Of a stretch of 14,463 bases of DNA, positions 1 through 10,500 are shown one piece after another. Position numbers and translations under genes: made by a program. Below the pieces are notes generated by a model, which was not told where the DNA came from, searched no databases, and saw nothing but the letters and a program-made list of their open reading frames with translations. The DNA is taken from NCBI GenBank assembly GCA_946479335.1, contig CAMLFP010000107.1, positions 1 through 14,463 of the forward strand, in the 5' to 3' direction. How positions within the stretch are numbered: the stretch's first letter is position 1; the number at the start of each line of letters is the position of its first letter. Origin of the DNA: an uncultured Archangium sp. GTDB lineage: Bacteria; Myxococcota; Myxococcia; Myxococcales; Myxococcaceae.

Positions 1-1442
1 ACCTTCGGTTGGACAGGTGCCGGAGCGGGCGTGGGAGCAGGCGTCGGCGCGGGCGGATTCGCCATCGCGACGGCGGGAGGCGCGGCGGTAACGCCCGCAT
101 CTTCTGCGCCAGGCGCCGCCGCGACAGGGGCCGGCGTCGGCGCGGGGGTCGGGACCGGCACGGGCGTCGGCGCCGGTACGGGCTGCTGCACCACCACCGG
201 CTGCGGCGTCGGCGTGGGCTGCACCACCACCTGCGGCTGACGCGTCGCGAGCCACACCACGAGCCCGACCAGCGTGAGCAGCACCACGGCGCCAACGCCG
301 ATGGCCACCATCTGCGTGTTGTTGCTCGACGGCGGGCGGTACTGCGAGACGGCGGGCGCGCTGTACGTCGCGCCGGGGTTCTGCAGGTACGGGTTGACCG
401 GCGCGGGCGCGGGCGCTGCCGGGCGCGGCGCTGACGGCACCGGCGCGGGCTTCTCTTCCATCGGCAAGTCGAGCAACCCACCACCCGCGGCGGCGGGCTC
501 CGGCTCGTCTGCGGGCGGAGGCGGCGCCTTGGCCGGCGGCCTGGAGAGCGCGTCCATCTCGTCCTTCACGAGCGACGCGAGCGCGGACGCGGCCGAGGGC
601 TTCCACCCACCGGCGTCGGGTTCGGCGTTGCCCGATGCTGCCGCCATCGGAACCTGCATCTCCGACTGCACGGTTTGCACGAGGCCGCCGGTGCTGAACG
701 CCGATTGCACGGGCACGCTGACCACCGCGGGCTGACCGCCACCGCCGGTGAAGGTCGCGGCCTGCTGCACGATGACGGGCTTGGGCGGCTTGGGCGCCAG
801 CACGCTGGCCAGCGCCTTCACCGTGCTGACGGGGATCCAGTCGTCGAAGCCGGCGCGCCAGCACAGCGAGTCAGGGCTGATCTCGCCGTCGTCCCAGTGC
901 TTCTTGATCTGCTCGAGCGTGAGCGGGCCGGTCTGCTTCTCGTTGATGGCCACGTACCAGTCGGTCTGCGGCACCTCACCGGGCGCGTCCTCTTCGGGCT
1001 TCTCTTCGGAGGCGCCCGACTCCTCGGCCAGCTTGCGGAGACTCTCGCCGTCGATGACGCGCGTGGAGTCGGCCGGAGACGGCGCGCCCACGGGGTTGGG
1101 GCCCGTCCTCAGCACCTGGTCGAAGACCGCGCCGATCTCGTCTTCATCAGCGCCGAAGAAACTGTCTCCGGGGATCGGGTCTTTCGTCGACGCGATCTGC
1201 TGGGTGGCGTCGTCGGAGAGCGTCGCGTCAGCCCCGGCCAGCGGCGTCTGCATCACCTGTGTCGCGAGCGCGTCATCGGGGTCATTCGACTGCTCGGCCG
1301 GGCCGCTCCCCTTCGCGGCGTCGGTGCGCTTCACAAGAATGACGTAGCCGCACTTGCGGCAGCGGACCTTGACACCCTTCGGGCCCACCTTCTCATCATT
1401 GATCATGTACTGCGCGCGGCAGCTCTCACAGACGAAGCGCAT
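1..1442 (-). CDS. gltJ: GltJ/AgmX-like zinc-ribbon, GYF-domain, single-pass membrane protein (3' end beyond window)
   Basis: Partial gene: 480 codons are visible and the frame is still open at the window edge. The N-terminus is an MJ0042-type zinc ribbon with Cys5, Cys8, Cys28 and Cys31. An acidic linker follows, then a GYF_2-type domain at about residues 161-208 (DWYVA start, GPLTLEQI, SLCWRAGFDDWIPV). Next comes a long Pro/Ala-rich linker with a short helical stretch (ASALASLVKDEMDAL), one hydrophobic helix at about 378-399, and a Pro/Thr/Ala/Val-rich segment, presumably periplasmic. This order matches GltJ (AgmX) of the Myxococcus xanthus gliding machinery, whose zinc ribbon and GYF domain act in the cytoplasm and are linked to MglA-dependent focal adhesion assembly; the TonB-like C-terminus of the family would lie outside the window. 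The start at 1442 is supported by a GGAAA ribosome site 8 nt upstream and by the ribbon beginning at residue 3. Position directly after the giant TPR gene supports the call. Other myxobacterial zinc-ribbon/GYF proteins exist, so the symbol is not certain. Confidence -1.
   Translation of the reverse strand, partial: MRFVCESCRAQYMINDEKVGPKGVKVRCRKCGYVILVKRTDAAKGSGPAEQSNDPDDALATQVMQTPLAGADATLSDDATQQIASTKDPIPGDSFFGADEDEIGAVFDQVLRTGPNPVGAPSPADSTRVIDGESLRKLAEESGASEEKPEEDAPGEVPQTDWYVAINEKQTGPLTLEQIKKHWDDGEISPDSLCWRAGFDDWIPVSTVKALASVLAPKPPKPVIVQQAATFTGGGGQPAVVSVPVQSAFSTGGLVQTVQSEMQVPMAAASGNAEPDAGGWKPSAASALASLVKDEMDALSRPPAKAPPPPADEPEPAAAGGGLLDLPMEEKPAPVPSAPRPAAPAPAPVNPYLQNPGATYSAPAVSQYRPPSSNNTQMVAIGVGAVVLLTLVGLVVWLATRQPQVVVQPTPTPQPVVVQQPVPAPTPVPVPTPAPTPAPVAAAPGAEDAGVTAAPPAVAMANPPAPTPAPTPAPAPVQPK
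3..233 (-). repeat. Pro/Ala/Thr/Val low-complexity coding stretch of gltJ
   Basis: Residues about 404-480 of the GltJ-like protein, just after the membrane helix, are almost entirely Pro, Ala, Thr, Val and Gln, with imperfect short units of the PTPAP and VVVQQP kind. The DNA is a matching run of degenerate GGC/GGTG-rich units. The stretch resembles the stiff periplasmic spacers of TonB-like proteins. Inference: it spans part of the periplasm. Such runs can vary in length between strains. Confidence 0.75.
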
Positions 1443-1450
1443 TGTTGGCG

Positions 1451-1465
1451 TTTCCAATCGGGAAA
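1451..1465 (-). promoter_or_regulatory. gltJ ribosome-binding site inside a small inverted repeat
   Basis: On the minus strand GGAAA lies 8 nt before the gltJ ATG and is the best Shine-Dalgarno-like sequence there. It is also the 3' arm of a 5-bp inverted repeat (TTTCC, 5-nt loop CGATT, GGAAA). The stem is short and partly A/U, so it would be weak in RNA. As a ribosome site the call is fair; as a regulatory hairpin it is only suggestive. Confidence 0.5.
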
Positions 1466-1484
1466 TGCGTGTAACTCGTTGAAA

Positions 1485-1513
1485 GTTTTAGGTTTGAAGT
1501 GCGGTCGGGTCAA
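1485..1513 (-). promoter_or_regulatory. Candidate sigma70-type promoter for gltJ
   Basis: On the minus strand TTGACC (1513-1508, five of six matches to the -35 consensus) is followed after exactly 17 bp by TAAAAC (1490-1485, four of six matches to the -10 consensus). This would start transcription near 1478, giving a leader of about 35 nt. The stretch is clearly more AT-rich than its surroundings, as expected for a promoter. It suggests gltJ can be transcribed independently of the giant gene upstream. Confidence 0.55.
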
Positions 1514-1530
1514 GACAACGACGCCACAGA

Positions 1531-1552
1531 CTCGCCCGGAGTTCCAGGCGAG
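1531..1552 (-). terminator. Stem-loop between gltI and gltJ, possible terminator or attenuator
   Basis: Starting 27 nt after the gltI stop, the minus-strand RNA can form a 9-bp stem (CUCGCCUGG with CCGGGCGAG) around a 4-nt AACU loop. One pair is a U-G wobble that works only in minus-strand RNA; the plus-strand transcript would have an A-C mismatch. No run of U follows (UCUGUGGCG), so it is not a classical intrinsic terminator. It could be a GC-rich terminator, a 3'-end stabiliser or a pause site. The gltJ promoter candidate lies just downstream. Confidence 0.45.
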
Positions 1553-1579
1553 GTGGGCCCAGGTGCTCCCAGGCGCGGC

Positions 1580-4500
1580 TCAGCGGCGGATCTGCACTTC
1601 GACGTTGGTGCCCACCGCCACGCGCAACGCGTGCAGGTCGTCACCGAGGGCGAACACCAGCAGGTCGCGGATCTTGCTGCGCGGCTGCACGCGGAAGCTG
1701 GCGCCGGTTTCGGCCAGCACCATGCGCTTGACCGGTTCGATCTCGCCGGCGACGAACGCGCCCGCGCGGGTGGCGGTCAGCTCCGCGCCCTCGAGGAAGT
1801 TGCGCAGATCGTTCGGCGTCGCGACCTTCACGTACTCGCGCGTGACGCGGGCCAGCGCGTCGCGGGCCTGCGGCGTGAGGTGCTTCTCCAGCGCGCGGCG
1901 CTCGGTGTCGATGGCCCGCGGGTCAGCCGTGAAGCGGAAGCGATCGACCGACAACGAGATGGCCGACTGCAGCACCGCCTCCAGCCGCTCGGCTGACAGC
2001 CGCTGCGTCAACGCCAGCTCCGGGCGCAGCAACGTCATGGTGCGCGCGAGGAGGTAATAGACGGCGCGCTGATCGGTCTCGCCGAAGAACTTGCCGCCGA
2101 AGCGCAGCGCCACCGGGTCGGTGTGGAGGATCTCGATGCCCACCATCGGATCAGGCGCGGGCTCGTTGGTGCGCTTGGCCATCCGCTCGCGCGTGGTGAT
2201 GAGGAACGGCGAGAACACCTGCACCTGCTCCATGCCCAGCAGCCGCGACACCGTGCGGTAGTGGTGGAGCTGGTATTCCTGCGCGGTCGCCACGTCGACG
2301 AAGTGCTTCTTGGGCACGATGCCGTAGCGGGTGAAGTCCTCCTTGTAGAGCGCGCCGGCCTGCTCGAACAGAATCGCGAGCAGATCGCCCAGCGGCCCGC
2401 GCACCTTCGGGTGGAAGAGGTGCTCGGTCCACAAGCGGTCGGTCATCTGGCGCTGCGGCACCTCGCGCTTCTTCGCGTAGGGCGCGAGCTTGGTGAGGAT
2501 CTCCTTCTCGCCGTTGCCGGGGTCGCCGATGAGGCCCGCGGAGACCTGCGAGGCGAGCCACGCCGCGTCGTAGTCTTTGCGCTTCGCCGCCAATTCGGCC
2601 AACGCGCCCGCGATGCGTCCGGGGTTGCTGGTCTGCGGGAGCGCGCGGCGCCAGGCGTCGACCGCTTCCTGCTCGTAGCCGGCCTGCGTCTGCGCGAGGC
2701 CCGCGTAGAGTTCCTGGATCTCGACGTCTTCCGGCAGACCCGAGGCGACCACCTTGTAGACCTGCACCGCCGCGTCGGGCGCCTTGAGGGCGTTCAGGTA
2801 GAGGTCACCGAGCGCCTTCCAGAACTGCATGCGCACCGCGTGCGTATCGGGCGTCTTGGGGATGCGCGCGATCATCGCCTTGTAGTTCTCGTCGAGCTGC
2901 TGCCAGCGCCGGTTGCGGCCCAGCATCGCCTCCAGCGCGGAGAACGCGTCGACGAAGCGCCAGTCGGTGTCCAACGCGGAGTTGAAGCACGAGAGCGCCT
3001 TGTCGAGATCCATCAGCTCGTCGCGGTTGATCTCACCGAGCGCGAACCACACCCGCTTGGCGCGGTTGGGGTCCTGCTGGAGCGCGGGGACCGTGAGCAT
3101 CTTCTCCAGCATCTCGGCGGCCTTCGCGCCCTGCTTCGTCTCGCGGTACAGCACGTAGAGCGCGTCCATCACGTCGAGCGCGTCTTGCCTGATGCGATGC
3201 GCGGCGAGGTACGCGTCGATGGCGATGTACGGGTCAGACAGCTTGTCGCGGGCCTGCGCGCCGAGCGCCACGCCGGCCTCGAACTTCGCCTCGCCGTCGA
3301 GCACCTCCACCAGCTTCTGGCGGAACTCCACGGCCTTGTCGTAGCGGCCGCCCTGCTCGGCCAACGTCACCATCGAGCGCAGCGACGGCTCGTGCGACGG
3401 GTCGATGGCCAGCGCCTTCTCGAAGTGGTTCTGCGCGCGATCGAACTGGCGGAGGTTCAGGTGGATGTCGCCGAGCGTCCAGTAGATCTCTGCGACCTCG
3501 AGGTCGGTGAGCTCGCCGCGGTGGTGCACCAGGATCGACTGGTACACGCGCTGCGCCTCTTCGTAGCGGCGCGCCTTCACCAGCAGGTTGCCGTAGCCCT
3601 CGAGCACCGGGAGATACGTCGCGTCCAACTGGTAGGCGCGCTCGTAGGCGCCGAGCGCCTTGTCGGAGTGCCCGTTCTTCTCGCTGACGTAGCCGAGCCG
3701 GTACTGGCGACGGCACAGCTCACGCGAGAGCTCGGGGTCGTCCTGGTTCTGCGCGTAGCGCTGCGCGAGCCCGGTGGTGACGACGTCGAGCATCGCTTCG
3801 GCGCGCTCCCACTTCTCCATCGAGATGTAGATGTCGGCCAGCGGCGCCGCGGCCTCGACCGAGTCGGGGCGCAGCTTGATGGCCTCTTCGTACGCGCCGA
3901 CCGCCTGCTCGCGGTCTTCCTTGCCCTCGTAGTACTTGCCGACGTTGACCCACGCGACCGAGCGCTCGTCAGGGTCTTCGGTCTGCCGCGCCTCTTCGAG
4001 GAGCGCGCGCTCGTAGCTCTCGGCGTCGCCGGCCTGCTCGTAGAGGCCCTTCAACGCGCGGATCGCCGGGAGATACGCGGAATCGATGCGCAGCGCCTCC
4101 ATGTAGCCGCGGCGCGCCGACTCGTGGTCGATCAACATGTCTTCGTTGATCTTGCCCATGCGGTACCAGAGCTCGACGGCCTCGGGCGTGTTGCCCGCGG
4201 CCTGCGCTTCACGCTCCAGCATCTGCAGCGCGTCGGGCCAGTTGCCGCTGCGCTCGTACAACGTGCCCAGCGCGTGCAGCGCGGGGCGGCAGTTGGGGTC
4301 GAGCTCCAGCGCCTGGTGGTACGCGGCGACGGCGCGGTCCACCACCTTGAGCTGCTGGTGGAAGATGTCGCCCATCTCCACGCACAGCTCGGCCTTCTCG
4401 CTGGGGTTGGTGAGCAGCGCGATGTGCCGGTCAACCACGCCGATGAGTTCGTCCCACCGGCCCTGCGACTTGCGCAGGCGCTCCAGCGTCTTGATCGCCT

Positions 4501-7500
4501 GCACGTTCTGCGGGTCGACCTGCAGCGCGGCCTCGATGCACGCGTCGGCGTTGGCGAGGTTCTGGTAGCGCTCCTCCCAGATGGTCGCGGAGCGGAAGAG
4601 GATCTTCACGCGCTCGCGATAGTCGGTGGAGAGCTCGATCTGCCGCTCGTACACCGCGAGCAGCTCCGCGGGCCGGTCGAGCTTCGAGTACAGCTGCTCG
4701 AGCGCGATCAACGCCTGCGCGTTCGCCGGGTCGAACTCCAGCGCGACGCGGTAGCCCTCGATGGCGGCCTCGTCGTCTTGCAGATCGCGCTCGTAGACCT
4801 GCGCGACCTCCACCTGCAGGCGCGCGCGCTCCTCCGGCGTCTGCGCGACGTCGCGCATGCGCATCAACGTGCTGGCGACGGCGGTGTGGTTCTGGTGCCG
4901 CTTCTGCAGCGCGGCGAGCACGCTCAACGTCTCGAGATCGGGCTCGAGCTCCAGCGCGCGTGACAGCGCCTGCTCGGCGTCGTCGGGCGAGCTGAGCTGC
5001 TCGTCGTAGACGCGCGCGATCTCCCGGAGGATCTCCTTGCGCTGCTCGATGGTGGCGGCGGCCTCGAGCTTCTGCTCGAGCGAGAGGATGTATTCCTTGT
5101 TCTGACCGCGGCGCGAGAACATCGCCGAGAGGCGCTCGAGCGCGGTGGCGTTGGTCGGGTCGAACTCGAGGATCTTGCGGAGCGAGGTCTCCGCGGCCTC
5201 GGCGTCGTCGAGCTGCGTGTCCTGCACCTGCGCCAGCGTCAGGTAGAGGCGCTCGGCGAGCGGCCCGCGAGGCACGTTCTCGACGATCTCCTCGTACACG
5301 GCGGCGAGCTCGTCGAAGCTGCCGGTCTCGTTGGCGAGGCGCTCGACCTGCTCGCGCACCTCGTCGACCGCCGGGTTGATCTGCAGCGCGCGGCAATACT
5401 GCAAGAACGCCACCTGCTTCGCGCCGAGGCGCGTCTCCTGCACGCGGCCCAGCTCGCGGAGCGCCGACACCTTCTCGTCATCGCTGACGAGGTTGGGGAG
5501 GAAGCGGTCCATCACCTGCGCGTAGCCGCGCCAGTCGTTGGCCTTGCTGAAGAGCTCCAGCGCCTGCTCGTAGGCCTTGCGGTTCGACGGCTCGATCTCC
5601 AGCACGCGTTCCAGCGCCGCGCCGGCGAGCTCGTTCTTGCCCGGCTGCGCGCGCCACAGGTCCGCGACCTGGAACATGGTCGCCGCGGCGGCCTCGCGCT
5701 CCTCCATCTGCAGCTGTACCTGGGTCTTCGCCTCGAGCGTCTTCACCGCGTCGGGCCAGGCCTTCAGCTTCGTGAAGACCACCGAGAGCCGATCGAGATC
5801 GGGCACGGAGTGCGGCTCGACCTCCAGCGCGCGGCGGGCCGCGTCGAGCGCCTCTTCGCGACGCGCGGTCTCCGCGATGATCTCCGCGAGGCGGATGCGG
5901 ATCTGCTTCACCCCGCTCGCCTCCTCCTGGAGCGGGATGAGGCGCCGCAGCACGATGACGAGATCGTCGCGCTTCTCGGCCTTCTCGAAGATGTCGCGCA
6001 GCGCCTCCAGCGCGCCACGGTGGCGGGCGTCGCGCTCCAACGCGGCCTTGAAGTACGGCACCGCCTCCTCGGGGCGGTTGAGCTGCGAAGCGAGCACGCG
6101 GCCCAGGCGCTCGTTGAGCTTCACCAGCTCGCGCGGGTCGACGGTGAACTGGAGCTTCCACGCGAGCAGCTCGCGGAGCTCCTCGCCCTTGTTGGCGCGC
6201 TCGAGCAGTCGAGACAGCTGATCGAAGGCCTGCTCGTTGCGCGGGTTCTTCTCCAGCAGCTCGCGGTAGAGCTTGATCGACTCGTCGACGTTGCCCAGGC
6301 CCTCGGCCGAGGTGCCGGCCATCTTGTGCAGCAGGCGCTCCTTCTCGGAGCCCTGCACCAGCGCGCGCTGCGCCTCGAGCACGCGGTACAGCTTGTCGTT
6401 GGCGCCGGCCTTCTCGTACAGAATCTCCAGCGACCGCAGCGACGGGAGGTGCTTCGCGTCAGCCTGCAGCACGCGCTCGAACGCCGCGGCAGCGCGATCG
6501 GGGCTGTCGAGGTGCTCCATCGCCAGCTGCCCGGCGCGGAAGTTGAGCGCGACCTGATCAGCGGGCTCGGTCGCCTGGCTCGCCATCAGCTCGACGACAT
6601 CGGCCTGCTTGTCGGGGAACTCGAGCTCGCCGTAGAGGCGATCGAGCGCGGGCAGCACGCGCGGCGCGCTCTCGGGGTGCGCCTCGCGGGCCTTCTCGTA
6701 ATAGACGACAGCCTGCTCCTTCTCGTCGAGCCGCTGCTCGGAGACCTGGCCGATGACGGTGGCCATCTCCGCGAAGTCGGCGGGCTCGGCGATGCGCGGC
6801 AGCTCGGCGATGAGCGCGGTCACCAGCTCATCGTGCGAACCGGCGGCGTGCGCGGCGCTGTACAGCTTCTTGCGCAGCGCACCGTCGTTCGGGTCGTCCT
6901 TGAAGGCGCGGTAGTACGCCAGGTACGCGAGCTCGGGCTCGCCCTGCGCCTCGCGCAGCGCCGCCAGCTCCGAGAGCAGCGTCTTGCGCTCCACCGAGTC
7001 GGGCGAGACGCCGACGCGGGTCTCGATCAGCCGCGCCAGCGAGGTCGCGTCAGACGACGCGCGGTAGGCGTTGGCGAGGAGCTCGAAGGCCTGCTGGTTC
7101 TGCGGCTCGCGCGCGATGAACTGCTCGAGGCGGTGCAGCGCGCCCTCGTGCCGCGGGTTCTGCTTGAGCAGCTCGCCGTACAGCTCGAACGCGCCCTGCT
7201 TGTCGAGCAGCTTGGCCTCGCGCACCACCGCCAGCTTGAAGAGCACCGGCGCCTGATCATCGGCGGCGATCAGCTTCACGCGGCGCGACAGCACGTCGGC
7301 GAGCTCGGGCCAGCGCTGCTGCGCCTCGCTGAGCCGCTCCATGCGCTCCAGCGCGTTGACGTCTTCCGGCGTGAGCTCCAGCGCGCGGCGGAAGCTGGCG
7401 ATCGCAGAGTTGGGATCCTTGAGCTGCTCCTCCTGGAGCGAGCCGATCTGCACAAGCGTGCCGGCGCGCTTCACCGGGTCTTCTTCGATGGTCAGCTGGC

Positions 7501-10500
7501 GCTTGAGCACGTCGAGCAGCTCGTTCACGCGGCCCTGACGCGAGAGCAGCTGCCCGGTCTGCTGCATCGCCTCGGCGTCGGTGGGCACGATCTGGAGTAC
7601 GCGCTTCCACGACTCCACGGCCTCGCTCTCCTCATCGGCCTGCGCCTGCATCCGCGCCAGCGTGCGGAACAGCTCGGCGCGCGCGGTGTCGGTCGACGCG
7701 CGCGGCGCGACCTCCGCCAACAGCGCCATCATCTCGTCTTCGGCGTCGGCCTGACGGAAGTACGACATCGCGCTCTTGAGGCTCTCCGCGTCGTCGGGGA
7801 GCTCCTTGAGCGCGCGCGCGGCGGCCACGAAGGCCATCTCCGCGTTGTCGAGCGAGCCCGCGTAGAGCTCCGCCATCTTGCGCAGCAGCGCGGCGCGCTC
7901 GCCGGCGTGGGGCTCGGCGCCGACCCGCGCCTCCAACATCTGCACCTGCTTGAGATGATCGCCTTCGCCGGCGAACACGGGCTCCAGCGTACTGGCCGCC
8001 TCACCCTTCAATGGATTGTCAGATCGAGCCATTTCTTCGAGCGCGCCAATCGCACCGGCGTGAGCCGATTTGCGACGCAGAACCTCCTGAAACGTCGTGA
8101 GCGCCCCCTTCGGGTCGTTCAGACGGGTGAACTTCAAACGGCCAAGGCGCACCATCAGCTCGAGCGCCTGCTCTTCTTCCTGGCGGGTCTCGGCCTGCGC
8201 GATGCCCTTCTGCAGCAGCGCGGCCAGCTCCGGCCACTTCTCCGTCTCCGCGAGGATGCGCGCCAGCATGCGCATCGCGTTGGGGTCGTCGGGGCGGCGC
8301 TCCAACACGGCCTGGTAGCAGGTCGCGGCGAGCGGCTTGTCTGACAGCGTGTCTTCCGCGAGCGTCGCCAGCTCGAACAGCAGCGAGACCTGGAGGCTGG
8401 GGTTCGACTCCAACGCGAGCTGGCGGCGCATCACCACCGACAGCTCCTTGAACTGCGAGGTGCGCCGGAAGATGCGCCCGAGCTGCTCGAGCACGAACAG
8501 GTCCTTCGGGCTGCGGGCGAGCACCTCGTTCCACGCGCGGGCCGCGAGGTCGAAGCGGCTCAGGCGCTCGCCGTAGACGATCGCGAGGCGGCGCCAGAGC
8601 TCCGCGGCCAGCGGCTCACCGACCCCGCGCTCCAACGCGTCTTCGTACGCGGCCGCGAGCTCCTCGAAGGCGCCGAGATCAGCCGAGAGGCGCTCCAGTT
8701 GTTCTCGCACCTCCGCGTCGCCCGGCGCCTCGTTGAAGGCCTTGATGCGGGCGATCAACGCGTGGTTCTTCTGACCGACCAGCTCCCGGAGATCGGCGAT
8801 CTCCTTGAGCATCGGCACGCGCTGCGACGGCTCGGCGGCCAGCAGCCGCACGTCGAGCACCTCCACCAGGTGCTTCTGATCATTCGACGCGCGGTACGCA
8901 CCTTCGAGCAGGCGCGCCGCTTCGAGCTTCGCGTCATCGAGCTGCAGCAGGCGCTCCAGCGCCGCGATGGCGTACGGCTCCGTCGGCGAGATGCGCAGCG
9001 CCTCACCGAACACCCGCAGGCTCTCGGCGTGCTGCTGCTCCTTCTCGAGAATCAGGCCGCGCTTGATGAGGTAGGCGAGGCGCTCGCGATCGTCGCTGGC
9101 GCCGTCGGCCAGCTGCGAGAGCACGTCAGACTGCTCGAGCGAACGCTTGTTGCGCCCGAAGAGCCGCTCGAGGTGCTCCAGCACGTCGCGCGAGTGCCCC
9201 ACCGCGAAGGCCATCTTGTACGACTCGATGGCCTGCCCGTCGTCGCCCGCGATCTCGAAGGCCTCGGCGGCGCGCGTCAGCAGCTCCACGCGCTCCTTCG
9301 GGTCTTCGGCCAGCATCGCCTTCTTCGCGTAGACGTCGGAGAGCGACTTCGCGTTGTTCGATTTCTCGTAGAGCCGCGAGAGCGAGTCGAGCGCTTGCCG
9401 GTCTTGCGGCTCGGCCTCGAGCAGCAGCTTCCACAGCTTCGTCGCCTCTTCGGGCTCGTTGAGCTGCTCGCGGAGCTCCGCGCCACGACGCAGCAGCGGC
9501 ACGCGCATCTCGTCGTCGGGCTTCAGCTCCTCGACGGTCGTCTCGTAGATCTCCGCCAGCTCCTCGAAGGAGCTGGTCTGACGCGCCAGTCGCTCCAGCT
9601 CCGGCTGGATCGCCGCGCGGTCGAGCCCATCGGTGAACGCCTTGAGCGCGTTCATGAACGCCGCCTCGGGCTGGCCGAGGTCACGCTCGAAGATCGCGCG
9701 GATCTCCGAGGCAAGGCGCGCTCGCTCGCTCGGCGCGCCCCCTTGCAGCAGGCGCGCCTCACGCAGCGCGATGCGGCGCTGGTGATCTCCGGTGCGCGAG
9801 AGCACCGCGTCGAGGATCTCGGCGGCCATCGGCGCGTCGGGGTCGTTGCTGCGGGCCCACTGGTCGAGCGCCTCGCGCGTGCCCTCGTGCGTCGGGTCTT
9901 CGCTCAAGATCTGCCGGTACACCTCGAGCGCGCCGCGCGCGTCGTTGAGCCGGTTCTGCCGCAGCGCCGCGAGGCGGAACGCGAGCTCCCGCCCCTGTGG
10001 GCTCTGCCCTTCCTGGTTGCGGCGGAGCTCGAGCGCGAACGCGAGCTCCTGCGGCTTGTCGAGCTCTGCGTAGAGGCGATCGAGGTTGCTCGCGGCCTCC
10101 CGCGCCAACACGTCGCGCGCCGCGATGAGGCGCCAGTTGGCCGCCGCGCGCTCGAGATCATCGAGCTTCTGCTCGGCGAGCACCGCCGCTTCGCGATCGA
10201 GCTTCGACTTCGCCGCCGGGTCGGGCTCGAGGAGCGACAGCCGCTCGGTCACCGGCACCAGCTCGGCGAACTGCTCCTTGGTGCGGTACAGCCGCTGGAG
10301 CGACCGCAGCGCCTCGAGGTGCTTGGGGTCGACCAGCAACACCGCGCGCAGGTGATCGACGGCGGCGTCCTGCTGGTTCAGCTTGCGCTCGTAGACGTCA
10401 GCCAGCTCGCAGTGCAGCGCGACGACGATCGACTCCTGCGCCGACTCGATGAGCTCCTCCAGCACCTCGGCGTACGAGTCGAGCGCGTCGGCCTCCTCGG

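Noticed and set aside
9..735. Gly/Ala-rich and Arg-rich plus-strand frames near the left end
   Set aside because: They are antisense readings of the Pro/Ala/Thr-rich coding stretch of gltJ; the low complexity comes from that repeat.
675..2057. 460-codon plus-strand frame spanning the gltI-gltJ gap
   Set aside because: It crosses the end of gltI and the start of gltJ and has shadow-like composition. The minus-strand genes have clear domains, and the gap has minus-strand promoter and ribosome-site features.
2123..4963. 946-codon open frame on the plus strand
   Set aside because: It lies opposite gltI and encodes an Arg/Leu/Val/His-rich product with no family features. It is the usual by-product of G/C-ending codons on the other strand. 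The same holds for the plus-strand frames at 5810-8344, 8699-10567 and 10595-13732.
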